DNA of 64,000 bases from Pseudanabaena cinerea FACHB-1277 (GCF_014696345.1 NZ_JACJPY010000003.1:1-64000); one strand, 5' to 3'; numbered from the stretch's first letter, positions 1 through 7,381 are shown. The notes: generated from the letters alone by a model not told the origin. Translations and numbers: made by a program.

Positions 1-109
1 TATTGAAACTAGCTCCCAATAAGTTAACCTACTATCAACGAGGTAAGAGGGCTATGCAGCTTGTCACGGCTACGTTTTAGATGTCTTTGTCACCCCCTCA
101 GCATCGCAC
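1..109 (-). other. Non-HsdS sequence following the break in hsdS; possible 5' end of a group II intron or other insertion
   Basis: Read on the minus strand, the HsdS reading frame is native-looking up to about position 110, then meets GTGCG (109 to 105) and stops at 90. The next 90 bases show no HsdS similarity in any frame. GTGCG fits the GUGYG start consensus of group II introns. A GAGGG/CCCTC pairing and a small GTAGC/GCTGC hairpin can be drawn in the following 60 bases. The window ends before any reverse transcriptase frame or intron 3' end could be seen, so the identity of the insert is a guess. An insertion sequence or simple deletion would explain it equally well. Confidence 0.25.
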
Positions 110-752
110 CATCAGATGATTTATAGGGCTTACCGTCTGCATTAGGAAACTCGAAATCTATAAACCAATGCTTAAAGAGAGTCTGCGCGATTTGCTCTAA
201 AGTCTCATTTTGCCGCCTCAAGTTTTCAATCTTCGCATCAAGACAAGATAAAACATCAGCAATTCGTTTTTGTTCAGGAGATGAAGGTAACAGAAAAACA
301 TAGTCTCTAATTTTACTAGGAGAAGTATGCTTAACCGTAGAACCAGAACATGAACCAACTATAGTTTTTTGATATTGTCTTGTTCTCAATAGCCAATGAA
401 TAAAATCAATATTTATATTTTCAGAAATAGGAATCACTAATCCTAATCTTTGATTATGTAAGAAAATTTTATTGCTTTTTGGAATTTTTGCCGAATAGCC
501 TAATGTGTCTCCCATCTTACTTAAATCAGTCATGGTGATAATTACATCACCTTCTTTTAAGATGTATTCTTGCGGGAAATCTCCATCATAATATTTGAAT
601 TTATCATCCTTGAAACCTCCTCCTATATGGAAATTGACAGGAGTTAGCAATATATTTTTTGTAGGTGTTTCTGTAAAAAATTCTCCTTTAAAAGCCCAGC
701 CATGTTTTACATCAATTAAATCTCCTAATCTTGTTTTTTTCCACTCACTCAT
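90..752 (-). CDS. hsdS: Type I restriction-modification specificity subunit HsdS, truncated after the first half
   Basis: HsdS gives type I restriction-modification complexes their DNA sequence specificity. The 220-residue product has one target recognition domain (about 1-155) and one conserved central region. The latter includes the PSSPEQKRIADVL stretch and an amphipathic coil ending in LFKHWFIDFEFP (about 158-203), which normally spaces the two recognition domains and contacts HsdM. A full HsdS has about 400 residues and a second recognition domain; here the frame ends 17 residues after the coil, at SSDGAMLRG. The gene is last in a minus-strand series begun by hsdM, with toxin-antitoxin genes between. 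It may be a broken gene, or a half-subunit that dimerises, as some half-size HsdS proteins do. The family is certain; function is not. Confidence 0.85.
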   Translation of the reverse strand: MSEWKKTRLGDLIDVKHGWAFKGEFFTETPTKNILLTPVNFHIGGGFKDDKFKYYDGDFPQEYILKEGDVIITMTDLSKMGDTLGYSAKIPKSNKIFLHNQRLGLVIPISENINIDFIHWLLRTRQYQKTIVGSCSGSTVKHTSPSKIRDYVFLLPSSPEQKRIADVLSCLDAKIENLRRQNETLEQIAQTLFKHWFIDFEFPNADGKPYKSSDGAMLRG

Positions 753-793
753 AACTCACCTTTACTAACTCCTTAAAAACCAAAACAAAAAAC

Positions 794-1114
794 TTATACC
801 GTAATCCCTTCTTGAGCAATTTTAGCCATCAAAGGACTAGCCCCCACAGCCCCAGTTTTTAGCTGCTGTTCCGTCACAATAAAAGTCGAAATCACGCGAT
901 CGTACTCAAAACCCACATCCCAAGCCACATCGATAATTTTTTTCCTGAGCGATCGATCCATCACATCAACCTTAATAAACACATCTAAATCCGACTCAAT
1001 CGAAGCATCACCTCGCGCCCTTGAGCCAAAAACTTTCATCTCCAAAACCGCAACGACCTTTTGCAAACGCTGGTAAAAAGCTAAAACAACTTGGCGATCG
1101 ATTTCTAACATCAT
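794..1114 (-). CDS. MNT-type nucleotidyltransferase, probable antitoxin of a HEPN/MNT system (no partner)
   Basis: This 106-residue protein is a minimal nucleotidyltransferase of the MNT/MntA family. The signature GSRARG followed by SDLD gives the GSX10DXD pattern that binds Mg-ATP. In characterised HEPN/MNT (HepT/MntA) modules the MNT protein neutralises the HEPN RNase by adding AMP groups to a tyrosine. It lies 17 bases beyond the next MNT gene in a minus-strand series, but no HEPN gene adjoins it, so it looks orphaned. It differs much more from the other two MNT proteins here than they do from each other. Family sure; cognate toxin unknown. Confidence 0.8.
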   Translation of the reverse strand: MMLEIDRQVVLAFYQRLQKVVAVLEMKVFGSRARGDASIESDLDVFIKVDVMDRSLRKKIIDVAWDVGFEYDRVISTFIVTEQQLKTGAVGASPLMAKIAQEGITV

Positions 1115-1130
1115 GACAATTCAACCTCTC

Positions 1131-1448
1131 TCATAGCAAAATGCAATCCCGCAAAACGCGATCGCGAATCCTCTCTTTTAGTCCTGTCTCCGTTACCACA
1201 TCCACCTTACGCCCCAACAAATCCTCTAAATCATGAATTAACCCTACAGGAAACCAAGACGAAATTTTATTGATATCGTAATTAATCAAAAAATCAACAT
1301 CACTATTTTCTGTTTCCTCACTCCTAGCCACAGAGCCAAACACCCGCACATTAAACGCCCCATGTTTTAAGGCAATTTCTAAAATCTCGTCTCGCCTTTC
1401 CTGTAACACCTGCTTGAGTTTTTTCTCATGATTAACCGCAATACTCAT
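1131..1448 (-). CDS. MNT-type nucleotidyltransferase, second close paralogue of the antitoxin at 1799-2116
   Basis: This 105-residue MNT-family nucleotidyltransferase has the motif GSVARS...SDVD (GSX10DXD) and a third acidic residue in GRKVDVV. It is nearly co-linear with the product of 1799-2116 over about 85 residues (shared start MSIA, shared GAFNVRVFGSVAR). The C-terminal 20 residues diverge (ETGLKERIRDRV against AKCLHYFIKDRV). It follows the HEPN gene at 1452-1802 by three bases, so the single HEPN gene is flanked by two related MNT genes. It probably arose by tandem duplication and may compete for the same toxin. Expected to bind ATP and Mg. Confidence 0.85.
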   Translation of the reverse strand: MSIAVNHEKKLKQVLQERRDEILEIALKHGAFNVRVFGSVARSEETENSDVDFLINYDINKISSWFPVGLIHDLEDLLGRKVDVVTETGLKERIRDRVLRDCILL

Positions 1449-1451
1449 AAC

Positions 1452-1802
1452 TCAACCTCCTTGTTCATTCAAAACTTGACCACAAATACTCGCGATCGCC
1501 CTTTGTAGATCTGGCAAAAAGTTTTCGATAATGCCCCACACCACATCTAGATCGATATCTAAATAGTCATGTGCCAAAACATTTCTAAAATTGCCAATCT
1601 GCACCCACTCAATCTCAGGATGCCAAGATTTCCACTCCGCAGGAAGTTTTTTAATAGATTCACCCATAATCTCCAAATTTCTAATTACAGCATCTTGGAT
1701 AAGTCCATTTTCCATAAATGCAAAGCTGCCATCCTGTGTATAGTCTTGAATCTTGACTAGACAATCGCGGACATGAACTAAATACAACCTGTCATCTTTC
1801 AT
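1452..1802 (-). CDS. hepT: HEPN domain protein (DUF86/HepT family), probable RNase toxin
   Basis: This 116-residue all-helical HEPN-family protein carries RNVLAHDY near residues 88-95, an exact match to the catalytic RX4HXY motif of HepT toxins. In that family the Arg and His cut RNA, and the Tyr is the residue AMPylated by the partner MNT protein. The start codon overlaps the stop of the upstream MNT gene by four bases (ATGA-type overlap at 1799-1802), typical of translationally coupled antitoxin-toxin pairs. A second MNT gene follows three bases later. All motif residues are present, so the toxin is probably active unless neutralised. Confidence 0.88.
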   Translation of the reverse strand: MKDDRLYLVHVRDCLVKIQDYTQDGSFAFMENGLIQDAVIRNLEIMGESIKKLPAEWKSWHPEIEWVQIGNFRNVLAHDYLDIDLDVVWGIIENFLPDLQRAIASICGQVLNEQGG

Positions 1803-2116
1803 AAAGCGATCGCCTCCGCTAACACCCGATCCTTAATGAAATAATGCAGACACTTAGCAGACACCACATCCACCTTTTTACCTAGCAAATCCTCCAAATC
1901 TCCAATTAACCCCGCAGGAAACCAAGGCGAAATTTTCTTGATGTCGTAATCAATCAAAAAATCAACATCACTATTTTCTGTCTCCTCACCCCTAGCCACA
2001 GAGCCAAACACCCGCACATTAAACGCCCCATGTTTTGCAGCAATTTCTAAAATCTCCTCGCGCCTTTCCAGTAACAACTGCTTGAGTTTTTTCTCCTGAT
2101 TAATAGCAATACTCAT
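1799..2116 (-). CDS. mntA: MNT-type nucleotidyltransferase, probable cognate antitoxin of the HEPN toxin
   Basis: A nucleotidyltransferase with GSVARG...SDVD (GSX10DXD) and the later acidic residue in GKKVDVV, matching MntA antitoxins that AMPylate HepT. The frame is open from 2143, but I place the start at the ATG at 2116 (105 residues). This gives MSIAINQEKK, matching the start of the paralogue at 1131-1448, and begins two bases after the stop of the preceding toxin gene. The stop overlaps the HEPN start by four bases. It is the more likely cognate antitoxin because of this coupling. Confidence 0.88.
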   Translation of the reverse strand: MSIAINQEKKLKQLLLERREEILEIAAKHGAFNVRVFGSVARGEETENSDVDFLIDYDIKKISPWFPAGLIGDLEDLLGKKVDVVSAKCLHYFIKDRVLAEAIAL

Positions 2117-2117
2117 A

Positions 2118-2399
2118 TCAATAAACCTCATCATGACTACCAATATCAGTTAACACAATTAGATCGTTGCCTGTTTCTTCGTCCTTCTTAAAAGCAAAAA
2201 TAACTCGGCAATCGTAAGCAACCGAACAAGACCATAAACCCTCAAGCTTTCCTGTTAATTTATGAGACTTTAAAGACGGATGAAAAGGATCGTTACCTAA
2301 CAACTCTAAAACCGCTAATATCCTGTCCTGCAACTGGGGATTTCTCTTAACTAATCGCTTAAAAGCTCTTTTAAAACTCGCATCCGTTGTTAAAATCAT
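2118..2399 (-). CDS. RelE/YafQ-type mRNA interferase toxin
   Basis: A 93-residue toxin of the RelE/ParE superfamily, closest in feel to the YafQ/RelE-StbE group that cuts mRNA on the ribosome. Visible family marks are the N-terminal SFKRAFKRLVKRNP helix, HKLTGKLEGLWSCSV in the middle, CRVIFAF, and the C-terminal DIGSHDEVY. Its start overlaps the stop of the antitoxin gene by four bases (2396-2399), the normal antitoxin-first arrangement. Together with the HEPN/MNT genes it makes a second toxin-antitoxin module inside the type I restriction operon. Confidence 0.88.
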   Translation of the reverse strand: MILTTDASFKRAFKRLVKRNPQLQDRILAVLELLGNDPFHPSLKSHKLTGKLEGLWSCSVAYDCRVIFAFKKDEETGNDLIVLTDIGSHDEVY

Positions 2400-2617
2400 T
2401 CCTCGTCATCCTCAGCCAACAAATACGATCTCAAATCCTCAAAAGTCCCTTTCATCGCTGTTCCCATCTCCACAGCCTTAAAAACTTCTTGAGCATTAGC
2501 CGCAATTTCAGCCCGACGATTCTCAATTCTCCGCTTACGAATTAACTCAAATAAGCGATCCTGATCATCGACCGTCAAAGTCTCGATGGATTCAATCATT
2601 TCTTGAAAAGTAATCAT
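2396..2617 (-). CDS. Small antitoxin paired with the RelE/YafQ-type toxin
   Basis: A 73-residue acidic, helical protein encoded directly upstream of, and overlapping by four bases, the RelE/YafQ-like toxin. The N-terminal half (TVDDQDRLFELIRKRR) resembles small cyanobacterial antitoxins paired with such toxins. The C-terminal end (FEDLRSYLLAEDDEE) is strongly acidic and could mask the basic toxin. It starts ten bases after the hsdM stop, so it is probably transcribed with hsdM. No classical DNA-binding fold is evident by eye, and its assignment rests mainly on position. Confidence 0.8.
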   Translation of the reverse strand: MITFQEMIESIETLTVDDQDRLFELIRKRRIENRRAEIAANAQEVFKAVEMGTAMKGTFEDLRSYLLAEDDEE

Positions 2618-2626
2618 AAAACCTCC

Positions 2627-4201
2627 TTAAATTATTTGGCGATCGCTAACAACAAACCCAACCTTAGCTAACTGCTTTTTAATCTCCTCATCTAAAAGCT
2701 GACCCTCGCGCATTTGCTCACCTAAAGCCATTGTAAGCGCACTCATTCTGTCCTCAAAACTTACATCATCCTCCACCTCATCAGGAATCCCCACATAACG
2801 CCCCGGAGTCAACACAAAATTATGCTTCTCAATATCTGCCAAACTCGCAGACTTACAAAAACCCTTAATATCACGGTAACTACCGCCCGACTTCTTCCAC
2901 TCATGATAAGTATCCGCAATCCGCTTAATCTCATCCTCCGTAAACGCCCGACTACTCCGATTGACCATATAGCCAAGCTCAGAGGCATCAATAAATAACA
3001 CCTCACCCTTGCGATCACGGTTCTTATTCCCATTCTTGTACCGACTCAAAAACCACAAACAAGCAGGAATCCCCGTATTGTAAAAAAGCTGCGTTGGCAA
3101 CATCACAATACAATCCACCAAATCTTGCACCACTAAAGCCTTGCGAATATCCCCCTCACCACTCGTATTCGACGACAGCGAACCATTAGACAACACAAAC
3201 CCCGCCGAACCCGTAGGCGACAAGTGATATAGGAAATGTTGCACCCATGCAAAATTAGCGCTGCCCTGTGGCGGCTTGCCATATTGCCAACGTCCATCAT
3301 TCTGTAATAGATCACCGCCCCAATCACTGTCATTAAAAGGAGGATTGGCAATCACAAAATCTGCCTTCAGGTCTTTATGGGCATCATTCAAAAATGACCC
3401 TTCAGGATTCCACTTAATATTTGAGCCATCAATCCCCCGCAAAGCCAAATTCATCCGACAAAGTTTATAAGTCGTCTCGTTGCTCTCCTGACCATAGATC
3501 GACAGATTATCCAACCGCCCCTGATGATTTTGGACAAACTTCTCACTCTGGACAAACATCCCACCCGAACCACAGCAAGGGTCAAACACCCGCCCATTGT
3601 AAGGCTCTAAAATCTCTACCAATAACCGCACAATACTTTCAGGCGTATAGAACTGTCCCCCCTTCTTACCTTCGGCAAGCGCAAACTGTCCCAAAAAGTA
3701 CTCATAGACCCGCCCCAAAACATCCTGTGCCTGTGCCTCTGCATCCCCTAACGTAATCGAACCAATTAAATCGATTAACCCACCCAAAGATTTTTGGTCT
3801 AACTTTTGCTGACCATAAACTTTTGGCAAAATCCCCTTGAGTCGCTTGGCATTTTCCCGCTCGATCGCCTCCATCGCCAAATCGACAGTTTTCCCAATAT
3901 CAGGCTGTTTCGCCTGTCCTTGCAGATAAGACCACCGCGCCTCCACAGGCACAAAAAACACATTCTCCGCCGAATACTCATCCCGATCCTCTGGCTCGGC
4001 TCCTGCATAGTCCCCTTCACCCGCGATCAGCTTTTGGTGCAATACCTCAAAGGCATCGGAAATATATTTTAGGAATATTAATCCTAAAACAATGTGCTTA
4101 TATTCCGCAGCATCAATATTTTTTCGCAGCTTATCCGCAGTTTTCCATAGTTTTTGCTCAAAGGACTCTGAATTATTTTGCTTGGCTGTTAATTCCGCCA
4201 T
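2627..4201 (-). CDS. hsdM: Type I restriction-modification DNA methyltransferase subunit HsdM
   Basis: HsdM transfers a methyl group from S-adenosylmethionine to N6 of adenine within the type I recognition site. The 524-residue product has the N-terminal HsdM helical domain (ADKLRKNIDAAEYKH...). The AdoMet-binding motif is FDPCCGSGG (206-214) and the catalytic motif NPPF (286-289), both intact. The length is normal for the family. AAGGA lies five bases before the ATG. It heads a minus-strand operon in which toxin-antitoxin genes lie between it and the truncated hsdS. No hsdR is seen; if present it must lie beyond position 1 or elsewhere. Confidence 0.96.
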   Translation of the reverse strand: MAELTAKQNNSESFEQKLWKTADKLRKNIDAAEYKHIVLGLIFLKYISDAFEVLHQKLIAGEGDYAGAEPEDRDEYSAENVFFVPVEARWSYLQGQAKQPDIGKTVDLAMEAIERENAKRLKGILPKVYGQQKLDQKSLGGLIDLIGSITLGDAEAQAQDVLGRVYEYFLGQFALAEGKKGGQFYTPESIVRLLVEILEPYNGRVFDPCCGSGGMFVQSEKFVQNHQGRLDNLSIYGQESNETTYKLCRMNLALRGIDGSNIKWNPEGSFLNDAHKDLKADFVIANPPFNDSDWGGDLLQNDGRWQYGKPPQGSANFAWVQHFLYHLSPTGSAGFVLSNGSLSSNTSGEGDIRKALVVQDLVDCIVMLPTQLFYNTGIPACLWFLSRYKNGNKNRDRKGEVLFIDASELGYMVNRSSRAFTEDEIKRIADTYHEWKKSGGSYRDIKGFCKSASLADIEKHNFVLTPGRYVGIPDEVEDDVSFEDRMSALTMALGEQMREGQLLDEEIKKQLAKVGFVVSDRQII

Positions 4202-4352
4202 CTTATCCTTAATTTTTAAACTATCTAATCTCTTATATCACCTGATATGCGATCGCCCCAAAAATAAGCCCTACAGAACCTAAATTTAGAAATACTGATG
4301 CAAATCCTTCCTCCGATCGCCTAAATCATTTTCGCAACTACTATCACCACAG

Positions 4353-4973
4353 TTAGATTCCTGCTTGAAAAATCTGATTTACAGTGAAATTTAGCTCAGA
4401 AAAAACTTGTGAGATTAGGCGATCGCTATTCTGAAATTTCCTAATTTGATATTCTCCATCCACCAAATTACAAACTAATATGGTCGGCTGTTTGGGATTA
4501 CCAATGAAATTACGCCCACCTAAAGCCGCATAATCGATAATCCAATATTCAGCTATTCCCATTTCTTCATAATCAGCAAATTTCAGATAATAATCATCTC
4601 GCCAGTTAGTAGACACAATTTCAATGGCTAAAGGTATAGATGCCCCTTGACTCAGAATCGATTCTTTCTTCCAGCGTGGTTCGTTAGGTAGATTGGCGCG
4701 ATTCATCACTAATATATCTGGAAAATATCCAGAATCTTTGCCTTCAGGTCTAACGATGACTTGGTTAGGGATAAGATATGGTAAGTCCAAGCGATCGATT
4801 AATCCACTAAGCTTGACGGTCAAGAATCCCTTAGATTCTTCGTGATCACCAACTGGTTGAGCCATTTCAATAATATTTCCGTTATGTAGTTCGTAACGCA
4901 CTCCAGAATTTTCGGGAAGAAATTCCACAAATTCATCAAAGGTCGTAACTTTCGGTAAGGTTTGGATCATCAT
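4353..4973 (-). CDS. Uma2 family (DUF820) PD-(D/E)XK nuclease-like protein
   Basis: A 206-residue member of the Uma2/DUF820 family, greatly expanded in cyanobacteria and carrying a PD-(D/E)XK nuclease fold of unproved function. Visible marks are the N-terminal TFDEFVEFLPENSGVRYELHNG, the acidic PDILVM strand, the AIEIVS strand that normally carries the second acidic residue, and YWIIDY. Length is typical. It is probably transcribed on its own, 151 bases upstream of hsdM. A decayed relative of its C-terminus lies at 7154-7223, on the far side of the 5216-7018 gene. Confidence 0.9.
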   Translation of the reverse strand: MMIQTLPKVTTFDEFVEFLPENSGVRYELHNGNIIEMAQPVGDHEESKGFLTVKLSGLIDRLDLPYLIPNQVIVRPEGKDSGYFPDILVMNRANLPNEPRWKKESILSQGASIPLAIEIVSTNWRDDYYLKFADYEEMGIAEYWIIDYAALGGRNFIGNPKQPTILVCNLVDGEYQIRKFQNSDRLISQVFSELNFTVNQIFQAGI

Positions 4974-5151
4974 GGCTGGGCTGCCTTGCTTACGACAAGA
5001 ATATGATTTCTATGTTAACTCTAATCTTTACGGGAAGGGCATTCTTTTGTGTAAGGCGATCGGCTCACGTTCTGTCATTTTTCACCTTGATGGCAGTCAA
5101 GAGGCATTGGTTAAAATTGCAAATTCTGCGATCGCCAATGAAGCTCTATAA
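4972..5151 (+). CDS. Small unrecognised reading frame or gene remnant, 59 residues
   Basis: A short plus-strand frame opens with ATG at 4972, overlapping the Uma2 start on the other strand, and ends with TAA at 5149-5151. Its product contains stretches with protein-like composition (LRQEYDFYVNSNLYG and SRSVIFHLDGSQEALVKIA) and no low complexity. No Shine-Dalgarno is apparent, and I do not recognise the family. It could be a real small protein, or more likely the C-terminal end of a gene whose front was lost when the Uma2 gene arrived. Weak support. Confidence 0.3.
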   Translation: MAGLPCLRQEYDFYVNSNLYGKGILLCKAIGSRSVIFHLDGSQEALVKIANSAIANEAL

Positions 5152-5215
5152 TAGAGCTTGAAAAGTTTTAATTTTCATTCTATAGTCGGCAAAATTATGC
5201 ATAGGATTAATATTC

Positions 5216-7018
5216 ATGGGTATTTCATACATTCTTGATATTGTAATTGGTCTATTTTTTATCTATCTAATCCTAAGTTTACTAGCTTCGGAAATACAAG
5301 AGCTAATTACGACCATCTTTCAATGGCGAGCAGTTCATCTAAAGCAATCAATCCAAGGACTACTATCAGGTAATAATGAAATTAAGGAATTAGCTAATGC
5401 TAAAAAATTAGCGAACGCTATTTATAGTAATCCTTTGATTGAAGATTTGAATCAAGGAGCTAAGGGTCTTTTGGCAAAGATCCCAAGGCTTATAGGAGAT
5501 TTGATCGGGCAAAATATTGAAGGTGTGTTCGGTAAAGGTAAAACTAGTGGACCTTCTGCAATTAACAAACAGATATTTGCTTCTGGTTTTTTAGATACAT
5601 TGCAAATCCCACTAATTACTAAATATTGGGCAAAACTGAGATTAGAGTCATTCATAAATAATAAAATAAACAACCAAAAATCAGAATTAAATGACAAACG
5701 AATAAAACTTAAAAAGCGCGAAAGTCAATTAAAAGATATTGTTAATAATCCATTAAATGAATTAGATAATAATGAAATAAGTAAATCACATCAAGACCTT
5801 GCCGAGGTGGAATTTCAAAAAAATCAACTTCAAGATAAAGAAAACAAATTAAGCGAAATTATTGAGTTGAATAATAAGATTTTATCTGAATATGATAATG
5901 ATAAATTAAGTTTTTCTGATGCCCTAAATAATATTGCTATAGGAGCATCTAGGATTGATAATGAACTATTTGAATTTATTTTTGATGATACTCTTAAAGA
6001 TGATACAAAAACTTGTGGTTTATCTGATTATCGAAGAAAATCTTTGTTAAGAGAGCTTGCACCAAATCCTCTAGAAATAATAGAAATTATTTTATATTGC
6101 AAAGATATTGAAGTATATAAAATTTATAGTAAAATTTATTCAGCTATAGAATTGGAAAAGGAAGAAGTAACTTATGAAAAAATAATAAAAGTCATCAACT
6201 CATCCGATTTTAAATCTAAGTACTTAAGTGAGTATAGTAATAAAGATCCTCATCTACTCACTAATATATCTAGATCTATACTAATCTATGTGACAGTAAT
6301 TTCTAATGAGGAGATGAGAGAATTAATTAACTACGTTCCTGACCTTCCTGAACATTTAAAGCTTAGTCTTCACAGGCTTGTAAAAAAATCACAGTTCAAA
6401 GCACAAGAGCTAGAAGTGCAATTGAGCCAGTTTCAGTTAGAAGTTGAAAACTGGTACGACAACTCCATGCTCAGAGCTAAAGGTGTATATAAACGCAATG
6501 CCAGACTAGTTGCTATCATAATTGGATTTGTGATTGCGATCGCGGCAAATGCAGATACATTCCATATTGTTGATCGTCTTTCTAAAGATCAAGTCCTAAG
6601 GGAATCTGTAAGTAGTTATGCTGAAGAAGTTAGAGATAAAGCAAAAAGTGATTTTGAGAAAACAGGAAAAGTCAGTTCAACGATTAAGCAAGATATTGAT
6701 AAAAAGATAAAAGAAGAAATAAGTTTGCCTCTTGGATGGAATAAGCAAAATTCAACTGAAGAAAGATTTTCAAGACATCATGTTTTCTCTCTTTTTGATG
6801 AAGATGATGGCAAGAAGGATGGCAAGAAAATAGAAACAAAATATTTGTTTCTATTTCCAAAATCAATTCTTACTGTATGCGGCTGGCTTGTCAGTGCGAT
6901 CGCTATTTCCATGGGTTCTAGTTTTTGGTTCGATTTACTTGGTAAGTTTATTGATATTAAAAATGTTGGCAAAAAGACTCCTGAGTCATCAGATGCCAAT
7001 AGTTCTAAAATCCAATAA
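5216..7018 (+). CDS. Unrecognised membrane-anchored coiled-coil protein, 600 residues
   Basis: I do not recognise this family. A hydrophobic segment near the N-terminus (YILDIVIGLFFIYLILSLLA, about 5-24) could be a membrane anchor. A charged region rich in Lys, Glu, Asn and Asp (about 150-240) looks like a coiled coil. Two further membrane segments lie near the C-terminus: VAIIIGFVIAIAANADTFHIV (about 430-450) and FPKSILTVCGWLVSAIAISMG (about 548-568). Between these two lies a charged stretch of about 95 residues that would be outside or in a loop. The gene is visibly richer in A and T than its neighbours and has few HIP1 octamers, suggesting transfer. Its position beside the restriction/toxin island makes a defence role possible, but nothing in the sequence proves it. 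Confidence 0.85.
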   Translation: MGISYILDIVIGLFFIYLILSLLASEIQELITTIFQWRAVHLKQSIQGLLSGNNEIKELANAKKLANAIYSNPLIEDLNQGAKGLLAKIPRLIGDLIGQNIEGVFGKGKTSGPSAINKQIFASGFLDTLQIPLITKYWAKLRLESFINNKINNQKSELNDKRIKLKKRESQLKDIVNNPLNELDNNEISKSHQDLAEVEFQKNQLQDKENKLSEIIELNNKILSEYDNDKLSFSDALNNIAIGASRIDNELFEFIFDDTLKDDTKTCGLSDYRRKSLLRELAPNPLEIIEIILYCKDIEVYKIYSKIYSAIELEKEEVTYEKIIKVINSSDFKSKYLSEYSNKDPHLLTNISRSILIYVTVISNEEMRELINYVPDLPEHLKLSLHRLVKKSQFKAQELEVQLSQFQLEVENWYDNSMLRAKGVYKRNARLVAIIIGFVIAIAANADTFHIVDRLSKDQVLRESVSSYAEEVRDKAKSDFEKTGKVSSTIKQDIDKKIKEEISLPLGWNKQNSTEERFSRHHVFSLFDEDDGKKDGKKIETKYLFLFPKSILTVCGWLVSAIAISMGSSFWFDLLGKFIDIKNVGKKTPESSDANSSKIQ

Positions 7019-7381
7019 TTATCGACCAAATTTTTTAAGGATTATCTCATCGCTAATGGTGCTGAAAAATCAAGCAAGTTTAGCGATCACTACTAAATCT
7101 TGATTTATGAAAAAGGCGATCGCAATTTATCATAAAAACTTTCTAAAATTAAATTATACCAACTTGAAAAATTTTATTTGCGGTGAGGTTTAGTTCAGGC
7201 AAAGTTAGTGAGATTAGCTGATCGCCTGTTTACTCCATTTTGAAGCGATCGCCCATAATACTAAAATATTCATATTGTCCATTCTTGTTGGCTCTCGAAA
7301 GAAAAGCCGCCGCCGAAACGGGTGCAGGTGATTAGCTTTTTTGAGCAACTTATCACCCAACAATAGATAACTTTAGATTAT
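7019..7381. other. Intergenic stretch between the 600-residue membrane protein gene and the kinase gene
   Basis: About 360 bases between convergent genes. It contains a decayed Uma2 gene end at 7154-7223 (separate entry) and HIP1 octamers at about 7116 and 7245. Between 7270 and 7310 is a GC-richer patch that could encode a few residues ending in a stop, but I cannot recognise it. No convincing terminator or RNA gene is visible. The stretch looks like debris from earlier insertions and deletions. Confidence 0.5.
7154..7223 (-). pseudogene. Remnant of the 3' end of a second Uma2 family gene
   Basis: On the minus strand the bases 7223 to 7154 read DQLISLTLPELNLTANKIF followed by three residues and TAA. 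This aligns without gaps to the last 23 residues of the Uma2 protein encoded at 4353-4973 (DRLISQVFSELNFTVNQIF...). Upstream of 7223 the similarity stops, and no Uma2 reading frame remains. It is therefore a decayed copy or the scar of a deletion. It brackets the AT-rich 5216-7018 gene together with the intact Uma2 gene, both in minus orientation. Confidence 0.75.

Noticed and set aside
3421-3756. Plus-strand open frame of 111 codons
   Set aside because: It is antisense to the conserved methyltransferase motifs of hsdM and has Pro/Ser/His-rich composition typical of a shadow frame.
2627-4201. Solitary (orphan) methyltransferase instead of a type I subunit
   Set aside because: The N-terminal helical domain, NPPF context and linked HsdS fragment are those of HsdM of type I systems.
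7270-7320. GC-richer patch that could encode a short Ala-rich tail ending in a stop
   Set aside because: Too short, no start or family, and no continuation upstream; left as unexplained intergenic sequence.
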